Source of the DNA: Morella rubra
Taxonomy: Eukaryota > Streptophyta > Magnoliopsida > Fagales > Myricaceae
Length of the DNA stretch: 64,000 bases
Assembly (NCBI GenBank): GCA_003952965.2
Contig: CM025849.1
Coordinates: forward strand, 23,186,308-23,250,307
Reading direction: 5' to 3'
Part shown: one piece after another, positions 24,252 through 33,174 of the stretch
Layout: each line of letters starts with the position of its first letter
How positions within the stretch are numbered: position 1 is the stretch's first letter
Position numbers and translations under genes: made by a program
Notes under the pieces: model-generated
The model's database searches: none
What the model saw: only the letters and a program-made list of their open reading frames with translations
What the model was told of the DNA's origin: nothing

Positions 24252-24342
24252 TCGAGAGAAAAGTTTGTTCAGCGTCGAGAGAAAAGTTTCATAGCAAAAA
24301 TATGAAAACTCCTAAGAAAAGTTAAAAGAAGCACCGAGTACT
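24252..24342. repeat. right 91-bp terminal inverted repeat
   Basis: Reverse complement of 18963-19053. LINE endonuclease coding resumes about 20 bases to its right. Confidence 0.88.
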
Positions 24343-24364
24343 GGGTGGGAAGAAGCGAAGTTCA

Positions 24365-27300
24365 CATGGCAATAAAGTCGAAATCCTGGAGGTGATTAAA
24401 ATGCTTTTGTACGAGGGTATTTGTGGCTGGTCCTAGAGTGGCAGTCCCTAATGGTCTATCGGCATGCCGGGGTGGTTTTGTCTTTATTTGGGTTTGCTGA
24501 ATCTGCTCTGAAATCTTTTAAGTTTGAATGCTTTTGTACGAGGGATGACTCTTGTGTGGGTATGGTGGCAAAGGCTTGGTCTTCGGCTGGAGGGTCTAAT
24601 TTTGCTCATGCGTTGTTCATGAAAATTCGAGCCAATCGTTATGCTATGAGAAAATGGAATAATGAGAGTTTTCGCCAGATTCAAATTGCAATCCACCATG
24701 CAAAGGAGCAGCTCGCCTATTGTCAACATGCGTCCCCTACGGCATCTAATTTTCAATTGGCTGCTCTGCTTTTTGTGGAACTGGATGAATAGTTGCAGCG
24801 TGAGGAAATCTAATGGCGCCAAAAGTCTTGTGAGACGTGGCTAGTGTCCAGCGATTTGCATACTAAGTTCTACCATGCTTCGACGACTATTAGAAAATGC
24901 TACAATCAACTTTTGATACTAAAATCTGAGAGATCTGGGTGGATATCAGGGCGAGATGCGATTGGAAAGCAAATGATGGATTTTTATCAGCATCTCTTTA
25001 CTACAAGTAACCCCATTATTCCAAATGACTTGTAACTGTTGCTGGAGCTTGTGGCAACGAATGCAAAGAACAAGATGTTGACAAAAATTCCAGATGATGA
25101 GGAGATTTTTTCTGCTCTTCGAAAGATGAGCTTGGAGAAGGCACCAGGGCCCGATTATGACTGTTTTATTTTTTAAACATTTTTGGGATGTGGTTGGATT
25201 GCATGTTATTAAGGTGGTGCAAGAATTTTTTGTTCATGGCGAGATGCTGCCAGATTTGAATGCTACAAAAATTACATTGATTTTGAAGGTAGATAATCCT
25301 TCACAGGTCAGTCAATTCCGACCTATCAGTCTTTGTAACTTCATTTATAAGCTCATTTCAAAAATTATGACAGAATGTCTGAAAGTGATCCTTCCCAAGC
25401 TCCGAGATGATTTTTCAGCACAATCAGGCATGGCTAATCAATGACAATCAAAAGAAGTAAGTGGTGGCTTAAGTAGTCCAAAGTTCACATCAAGGCTAAT
25501 ATTCTTATTGCAGCAGCTATTATGCCAGTGGTATTTGAATCTGAAATGAATGCATGACTGTGTTGGTGGCAAAATGCTCATGCGACAGCTCGTTATGCCC
25601 CAGATTCGCAATGCAAAGGAGCAGCTTTTGTCAACATGCGTGGCATCTAATTTTCAATTGAACTGCAGCTGTCTAATTCTCGTACCAGCGATTTGCGTTG
25701 TTCTCTACAATTCTAAAATCTGAGAATGGCAAGATGCCATTTGGGACTTGATGTTGCTAGCCATTTTGACAAAAATTCCAGATGATGCCTCTTCGCCAAG
25801 GTGATGACCCATTCTCGACCCAATTTGAATGCTTACATTGATTTTGAAGGTAGATAATCCTTCACAGTCAGTCAATTCGACCTATCAGTCTTTGTAACTT
25901 CATTTATAAGCTCATTTCAAAAATTATGACAGAATGTCTGAAAGTGATCCTTCCCAAGCTTACGGAGATTTTTCATGGCATGAATCACAAAAAAGGGTGG
26001 GAAGGATGGATGGCCATCAAGGCGACTATGGAGAAAGCTTTTGATAGTGTGGAGTGGAGCATTGTGTTGAAAATTCTGGAACAGCTTGGTTTTAGTTCGG
26101 TTTGGGTGAATTGGGTGAAGCAGTGTATTTCTACTTCGTTGTTCTCCATTCTAATAAATGGCAATCCATTTGGGAGATTCTACCCTTTTAGAGGCCTTCG
26201 CCAAGGTGATCCCTTCTCACCCTATTTATTTATCTTGTGCTCTGAAGTGTTATCCTGCCTATTGCTTCGTGAGGAAAGACGTGGTTCTCTTGAGACGAAA
26301 TGCCCCTACTTTACCCATTTACTTTTTGCTGATGATCTTCTTCTCTTCGTAAGGCTAATCTTCGCTAGGCTGCTTTCTTTAAATGGGTGTCTGGATAAGT
26401 ATATGGCTTGGTCTGGCCAAAAGGTCAATATGGAAAAGTCCTCTATACATTTCAGTAAGAATTTTCAAGGTCAGGCTATTTTGAGTATTTTAGATCTTTT
26501 GAATCTTAAAAAATTACCTCAAAAGGCGAAACATCTTGGCCTCCCTTTGCTTTTCCCTCATGCTAGAGTAAGGGCGATGGAGGATGTAAAGGATAAATTT
26601 TTTCAGAAAATCTCTGGGTGGAAAGCGAAGGTTCTTTCTCAAACCCGACGGACGGTGATGATCAAAGCCGTTGCAAGTGCAATCCCATCATATCTCATAG
26701 GTTTATATATTATGCCGTAAGCCTGGTGAAAAGATCTTGATCGCGCAACAAAAAATTTTTGGTGGGGTTATAAGGGGGAGCAGCAGCACCATCTATCTTT
26801 AAAGGCTTGGAAATTCATTTGTCTTCCAAAATGTGATGGTGGCTTAAGGATTCAACTGTTTTCGGAGATTAAAAAATCCCTTGTCTCTGAGTTGGAGTGG
26901 AAAATGCTCACGGACACAAATTGCCTATGGGTTTGGGTTATGCTTAGGAAGTATGTCAAAGGTAGGAATTTTTGACATGTGGGGGCTACAAGGCAGGCGT
27001 CGTGGATTTGGAAAAGTATTGTGAAGTTCCGTTTAGTGTTGCATGAGGGGCTGTGTTACCGTGTGGGGTATGGATCTGATTTCTGTATTTGTAGGGACCC
27101 TTGGCTTCCTTCCGTGGCTGGTTTCATGCCTATAACAAGGGAGGGGGAAGATTTGTCGGGTTTAGCGACTGTCTGTGAGTTGATGTTGGATGAAGGCAAC
27201 GATTGGAATTCAAAATTAATTCGAAGCATTTTTCCTGAGGACACAGCAGATGCTATTTTGGCGCTGAGAATAGCCAAAGTTGGGGAGACTGATTCTTTGT

Positions 27301-28391
27301 TTTGGCCTCTAGAAGGGTTAGGTGAATTCAGTGTGAAGTCAGCTCATAAGGCTCTCGTGAAGCACAGGAACGCTGCACCCTCTTCTCTTCACTTTTCTCA
27401 ATGGAAAGATTTGTGGCACCTCAAACTCCACGATCAGTTGAAATTACTTTTGTGGAAAGTGACATGGGATGGGATTCCAACTAAGCTGAAGGTGGCTGAT
27501 CGCATAGGAGGCCGGGGGCAGTTGGAGGGGGATCTATTGTGTGCGCTTTGTGGGGAACATCTCGAATCACTTCACCAACTGTTATTCATCTGCCCATACA
27601 GTAGATCGGTTTGGAGTGAATCCCCATGGCAGTTCAATATTGCATTGTTCGGATTAGGGACTGTTGAGGAATGGGTTCGCATTATTCTTCACCCTCACAA
27701 TTCAATTGGCACTCCGTTGGAGGATCAGCACTTATTTCAAATTTTTGCTGTCAATGCGATAGATCTGGTCTGGGGAGCAAGAAATCAGGTTGTGCATGGA
27801 GGTAAGGAGAGTGATCCGAGGGAGCTTAGTCGGAGGGTTTGTAACCTGAGTTGGGAACATCGCGCTGCCTGTCAAAAGAAGCTGAGCCTGAATAAATTGC
27901 AGACTTGGGTAACACCTCCAGTGGATAAAACCGAAGTAAATGTGGACGTCGCTATTAGACAAAACTTTGCGGTAATAGCAGCTATAGCCCGTGACTTTTA
28001 TGGAAAGATTCAAGGTGTCGTGACAAAGCAAATTAAAGCAGCTAGACCGTTGGAAGGAGAAGCAGAGGCAACCAAATTGGGTCTTGAACCATCTGTTTCT
28101 AGTGGCTTTTGGGAGCTGATTTTAGAAGGTGATTCTGAGTTGGTTGTTAAGGCTATACAACGTTGGTCACAGTTATCTGAGTGGTGTATCCATTCTACAG
28201 TGAAGGAGATGCTTGAAGTTGGCAAAGGGCTGTTGAGTTGGCAAGTAGAACATGTCTATAGAGGTGCTAATGAGATGGTGCACCACTTTGCTCGTTGAGC
28301 CGCTGCTGAGTATAACTTAATTGGCAATCCTCGTTGTATTGAGCACTCTTTGGATCTATCTTGGCTATATGCGGGCACTGATCCTCCTTAG
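24365..28391 (+). pseudogene. LINE ORF2: endonuclease remainder, RT, zinc-binding, RNase H
   Basis: A plant non-LTR (L1-like) polyprotein, decayed. Order: endonuclease scrap with VAVPNGLSACRGGFVFIW (about 24438-24492); a linker with KIRANRYAMRKWNNESF; SLEKAPGPDYD (about 25130-25160), the RT entry motif; a rearranged block (25441-25925); then RT proper in an open frame 25926-26720 with FRGLRQGDPFSPYLF (about 26190) and the catalytic FADD in HLLFADDLLLF (about 26320); then 26979-28298 with zf-RVT CALCGEHLESLHQLLFICPY (about 27540-27600) and RNase H motifs VNVDVA, LEGEAEA and EGDSEL (about 27940-28140). HFAR-TGA-AAAEYN shows a Trp-to-stop change at 28296-28298; the family C-terminus continues in frame to TAG 28389-28391. 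Many stops; not functional. Confidence 0.95.
25540..25975 (+). repeat. condensed patchwork duplicate of LINE ORF2 upstream region
   Basis: This block repeats 24560-25400 in the same order but with most of the sequence skipped. Shared pieces include ATGCAAAGGAGCAGCT, GTCAACATGCGT, GGCATCTAATTTTCAATTG, CCAGCGATTTGCGT-like, CTAAAATCTGAGA, TTGACAAAAATTCCAGATGA, TTACATTGATTTTGAAGGTA and a long exact stretch from GATAATCCTTCACAG to GATCCTTCCCAAGCT. One piece, CTTCGCCAAGGTGAT (about 25792), instead matches sequence further downstream (about 26198). Confidence 0.85.
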
Positions 28392-28446
28392 TGCATTGTT
28401 TTTGGATGTTATTTTGGAATAAAAGGAGGTTTTGATTAAAAAAAAA
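28392..28446 (+). other. LINE 3' end with poly-A tail
   Basis: Short 3' untranslated stretch ending GGAGGTTTTGATT plus nine A residues (28438-28446), with AATAAA-like GGAATAAAAGG at 28416. This is the expected 3' end of an inserted LINE. Confidence 0.75.
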
Positions 28447-28459
28447 TTAGCACAATAAA
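28445..28459. repeat. 15-bp direct repeat, right copy
   Basis: AATTAGCACAATAAA immediately after the LINE poly-A tail, identical to 18453-18467. Position and length fit a LINE target-site duplication. The first two A residues could belong to the tail. Confidence 0.55.
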
Positions 28460-28673
28460 AAAATTTAATGAATACAAAAGAGAAATAGATATATGGAGCT
28501 TTGCTGGCCATTACTATTTGCTTTGTTTGGTTCTTTTCATCATTTGTTTTCTTTATCCTTTCAATAATTCCTCTACAAACGACCAAAAAATTCTCATAAT
28601 CAAAACATTCTTTCCCAAAGAATTTATAACTATGATAGAATCAAATAAACAAACAAAATTGAATCCAGACCTG

Positions 28674-29095
28674 TGATGACATTCGGACACTCAGATATTG
28701 TAGCGCTCTTGGAGCTCAAGAAGGGCATTGTAGGATATCCTTTTGGGCAAGTTCTCGTTACATGGGATCCCAAGTCCTTGGACTCAAATGGGTGCCGCCG
28801 AAATTGGTATGGGATAACTTGTAGTGATGGCCTTGTGACATCAATCATTATAAATAATGTGGGCCTGGTCGGTAACTTTAGTTTCTCAGCCATTACTATG
28901 CTTAGCAACTTATCAATTTCGAACAACCAGTTGACAGGGACTATCTCCGAGATTGATTCGATTCATTCTCTTAAATATTTGGATCTCTCACACAGTATGC
29001 TTCATGGCCGGCTTTCTGGTTCACTAAATTTGGGACTTGGAAACTTGACGCCGGGTAGAATAGAGAATTATTCTGCATATTGGTTCAATCAATAA
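28674..29095 (+). pseudogene. truncated LRR receptor-kinase first exon
   Basis: An open frame of 140 aa resembles the N-terminus of plant LRR receptor-like kinases of the At5g10020/GHR1-like inactive-kinase group. ALLELKKGI and VTWDPKSLDSNGC followed by NWYGITC are the conserved N-terminal cap. LVGNFSF, LSNLSISNNQLTGTIS and LKYLDLS are leucine-rich repeats. From about residue 118 (NLGLGNL...) the LRR pattern stops, and no transmembrane or kinase region follows. The native start (signal peptide) also appears to be missing. In intact family members the ectodomain sits at the plasma membrane. Here it is a short fragment between a LINE tail and a gypsy element. Confidence 0.75.
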
Positions 29096-29400
29096 TCTAT
29101 AGGAAAGATACAAGAGAAACGCCCAAAAAACGAGAAAAAACATCTCTGATATTAAGAGAATTATGAATAACCAAGAATGTCGAAAACCTTAGCCCACAAG
29201 CCGGGCTTTATAGCTGAAATTTCAATAGGGAAATTTACCAAAATTGGCAAAATCCCATTAATCACCTCCTAATCGATAAATGAAAAGATTGCCAAAAGAA
29301 ATAGATTACCACAAATCTAGCTCAAATCGGATCCCAAAATCACCTCCTAATCGATAAATGAAAAGATTTCCATATAAGGAGAAGAAAATCTCATGTTGAG
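29096..29400. other. no gene; short direct repeat
   Basis: CACCTCCTAATCGATAAATG plus AAAAGATT occurs twice (about 29264-29291 and 29342-29369). Nothing else is recognised. Confidence 0.6.

Positions 29401-29426
<26 letters not shown>
29401..29426. repeat. (AT)13 microsatellite
   Basis: Uninterrupted AT dinucleotide run at the junction between the LRR-pseudogene flank and gypsy-derived sequence. Confidence 0.95.
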
Positions 29427-29431
<5 letters not shown>

Positions 29432-32400
29432 CATGAAGAAGAATCTGACCCCGAGGAAGGATCCGAAATAGAAGAAGAAATGGAGAAGACCAACCCCAAA
29501 AACAAGAAGGACGTGGCCGAGAAAAAGCTAGCCTAGTTATATATATGTTGTTGCTTTAAAGACATTGAAAACTTCGTAACTTTTTGAACTCACGCAATTC
29601 CGAGGACGAAATTATTCTTAAGAGAGGGAGAATGTAACACCCCTCTCATGTTTATTCCACCTGTTTACTATAGCTGTTATTTATAAGATATAAGTTATAA
29701 TAGATATGCTCATGTGAAATATTTTCTTCCTTACGCTTACATTTACAAGGGTAACTGGGCAGGCAGGATATAGGGTCTGACAAGACAGGCCAGGAGTGCC
29801 CGGAGAAAATCCTGGAAAGATGTCGGGGTAACTAGGAGTTGCATTCCCGGGGTAATTGGGAGTTAAAGTTCAGGGGTGACTGGGAGCTAAATTCCCGGGA
29901 TGACCGAGAGCAGCACTCCCGGGTGAGCTGAACCTAGCAGTTCTCAGGAGTTTACCCGAGCAGTTCTCCCGAGCAGTTCAGTTCCCGAGCAGTTCTCGCA
30001 GAGGAGTTTTGAGACCCGAGTAGTTCTCGGGAGTTTTGAGACCTGGATCTTGGGTGTACAATGCCCTGTATAGCTGGGATGCCTGGAACAGGCCTGGCAG
30101 GGAGCTACCCGGCTATATTGCCCAGGATGTCTGGGGACAAATACTTGGGGTTTTTGGTCAGATGCCCTGTATGCTGGGGCTTACAATGTGCGGGATGATG
30201 AGCCCTGTATGCCCGGACTTACTTTTTATGTTACATTTTTCCACATGCCTTAACCGATGGTGTGCATTAAATGCACTCTTATCATGTTTTATCTAGGTCA
30301 CTTAGATGGAGCTTGGTCATTGGCGCATATTTAATTATTGCTTGTTAATAGATACGTGAGATATGGGGAGTTTAGGTGGCTGCTTATGAATGGGTACAAC
30401 ATGATTTACGATGATTGTCTAGACCTAGCTTAGGGTGTGTAGACTGGCCAGGGGGAATTCACCGTTAGTTAGTTGTTTTTCTGCTTATGTTGTCAACAAA
30501 AAGAATAGAGAACTTACTCGACTAAACTGATAGCGACATAAGGAGAAAAACCATCTGACCGAAGGAGAAAAGGAAGAGAGACTGAAGGAAAAACCGAGAG
30601 AAAGTGATAGAGAGAGAGAGGTGTGTTTTTATCATCCAAGGAAGCAGTACAATCAAGACTAAGATAAGGGTGTAGAGTTTTGTCCTAAACAGGGGTGTTG
30701 GGGTGTTCGGTTATGGATAAAGTGATTGCATCTCATGAACTGGAAATTGTAAAAAAGCTTGTGATATGTGTTGAAAGGAAGGAAAGATGGAAAGGCAATG
30801 GCCTAAGATATGCACGTGTGAATTTTTTCATGAGTTGGAAAAAGGAAAGCAAGTTGTACGCTCATGTTATTCCGTTTTGTGCTGAAATCAAAATAACAAA
30901 AACATGCAAAGGACTTATCAAGCAATGATGAGCCCGGGGAGGCTTTTCTGTTGGAATAGTTACATGCAGGGGGAACTAATGCCGAATGTACTAACCTAGC
31001 CGGGCCCTAGGATCCTTGAATTTCTTCTAGGATAGCCGGTCCTTAGTGGATTTAGAGAAAAACCAATAAAGCCGCATAAGTTGTTGGACTTGCCTTATTA
31101 CAGCATGTTGTGCTTATAGCGTCAGTTCTGATGATTTAAATATTTGTTGTTTTTCATATCTTCATATCTAAGGCCTGTTGTGATTATATTGTCAGGTATG
31201 ATGACCTAACTCATGAGATCTAAGGATTATAGCATATGAAATAGAAAATTAATTCTTTTAATGTAAAATCCTTGCTGTCCAAAACGTCCCCATGAAATCC
31301 TTGGAATATTTGCATGAAAATTGGTTACATGTGGTATATGGTCACAGTAGGTCCCAGTAAAAATTTTAGCTCAATCAGAGGTCGGGAAAGGTCTAAAATG
31401 CCCTGGAGGTCTCTAAGGGCAGTTTCGACATTTTGCATTAAACGTTAGGGTAAAAATGTACGAACTGGGAAAATAACCTTATGGCTGTGTAGAGCATGAA
31501 AAATATATGGGGAAACCCAAATTTGAGTCCAAACAGAGTAGAATTAGGGCTCAAATCCCGTTTAGCGGCCTAAATGGACTTTAGGCCCGTTAACCCTAAA
31601 CAAGCCAGTAAGCCTTGAAACCTTAGGGATATGCCTATTAGGGTCTAATAAGGTCCAAGAGGCCCTCACTCATGGATTTTAGTAAAGATTTGATATTACT
31701 TAATAATTTACATGTATTAAGCCATATTAAAAGAAAAAGGTCATTAAGCTTCAAAGGAAGGACATTAAAATGTGAAGGTGCATATGTGCATTTTATAATC
31801 GACTTATGTGAATTGTGAATTTGTTTTGCTTATGATATGTCAAGTGAAATTTTATATGCCATAGGCACTCTATTGATTGTCTTTGTGAATTGATTATTGA
31901 TGATGCATATGATACATGTTGCATCAACATATCATGGGTATGGGGAAATGTGTTGACTGACATGACCGAATGACCGAAATGAAACCCATACCCAGAGGTG
32001 GTCCTGTGACAGGGTGACGGTACCGATCACAACAGTAGGATAGTGCAAGCCACCACTGAAAGGATAGTGGTTGGTATCCCTGGCGTGAAACAATATACGC
32101 TTGACAGGGTCCTAGTGCCGGGGCACGGACAGTCCTAGAGGAGAGGAGGGACGCACAACCCTGACTCTGGGGGTTAAACAGAGCGAAAAAGGACACCTCT
32201 ACGACAGGAAAAAAAGAAAGTGCAATGACCGGGAAACAGATGCATCATTCCTGCATTGCATCGATCATACATCATTATCCTGTTTAGTCTTATCAATGCT
32301 TATTTCTTATTGTTGACCTGCTACTATGATTGTTCATGACATGTCTATTTTTCCCCCTTACTGAGTCAATAGGACTCACCCCTTTTAATTGTTTCATCTT

Positions 32401-33174
32401 TTGTATGTACTGTTGTGGACATCGAACCTGACAGATGCTGACCTTTATGAGCAAGCAGATTTTGGATGTTGATCCATATATTTTAGTTATGACGATATGG
32501 ACTTTCGTCACAGATACATTCGAGGTATACATGGGGTACAAACCCCAATGGTACCTCAAGGATCCACCTACAACCCCAGTTCCCTTAGTTGAGGATTTTG
32601 GCTGGTCATGTTGACCCGGCTCTCTTGTACGATGTCCCTCCTCTACCGGCGGTTGTAGTCGCTTTTAGTTTAGTTAGTTTAAACCTTTTTTTCAGATAGC
32701 AGGTTTCACAGATGTTGTAGGACGGAAAGCTGTAGACAGCTTCCGTTTTTGTAATTATTTACTCGTTACTTTTGTATCCTCGTGAAGGATTTTTGTTCTT
32801 TGTAAAATGCTACTAGTGGAAAAATTTTGTATTTATATTTTTTAGATTTCCTCTTATTCTGTTTCTTCCTTACGCCACAAGTTGCTTTCACTTTTTATCT
32901 TTGTTTTTAAAATGTTTTTATAAGTCCATCTCCTTAATTAATTAATTTTATTTTATTTTCCTTATTCAATTCAGTGTGACTATTTATTAAATCCTGAAAC
33001 TATTATTTTTCCTTCCTTAATATACTTCTAAATTTCACTAAAACGTTTCCGCTAAGCTTTTTCAAAGCCAGTTATCAGGCCTTTATAGGATTAATTCGTG
33101 CAGTAATCCCCGCTTGTGTGCATTCCATTACTATAGGAGAGCCTAAGGGGTAAGTACTGGCACGGGGCATGACA
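29427..33174 (+). mobile_element. Tekay/Del-like Ty3/gypsy 3' end with long LTR
   Basis: 29430-29536 encodes an acidic-then-basic tail (HEEESDPEEGSEIEEEMEKT ... KKLA stop). The 3' untranslated segment with CGAGGACGAAATTATTC follows, then a polypurine tract AAGAGAGGGAGAA and the LTR start TGTAACACCCC (29633). This order is characteristic of Tekay/Del chromoviruses. The LTR runs about 3.5 kb to GGGGCATGACA (33174). It is clearly homologous to 58725-64000, for example CTAAGGGCAGTTTCG, GGCTGTGTAGAGCATGAAAA, TTTAGCGGCCTAA and GAGGAGGGACGCACAACCC. All upstream coding domains are missing, so the element is 5'-truncated and no flanking duplication is expected. Inside the LTR, TTACTGAGTCAATAGGACTCACC (about 32357-32380) is a conserved inverted motif. 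Confidence 0.82.
29800..30045. repeat. degenerate GC-rich tandem repeats inside the gypsy LTR
   Basis: Repeated variants of CCCGGGGTAACTGGGAGTTA and of CCCGAGCAGTTCTCG, in units of about 20-35 bp. The repeats are imperfect palindromes around CCCGGG/CCCGAG and give a GC-rich island in an AT-rich region. Confidence 0.7.

Larger units (their letters stand above)
18963..24342. mobile_element. MULE-like element bounded by 91-bp inverted repeats
   Basis: 18963-19053 and the reverse complement of 24252-24342 are identical or nearly so by eye: AGTACTCGGTGCTTC at the outer end and ACAAACTTTTCTCTCGA at the inner end. The interval contains a FAR1/MULE transposase pseudogene (19832-21412) and antisense host exon fragments (23390-24204), a layout typical of a gene-capturing MULE. 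It is complicated by a LINE segment (21413-22545) inside it, while the rest of that LINE continues right outside the right repeat. I find no 9-bp target duplication next to the ends. The terminal repeats and the transposase are firm; the event order is not. Confidence 0.7.
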
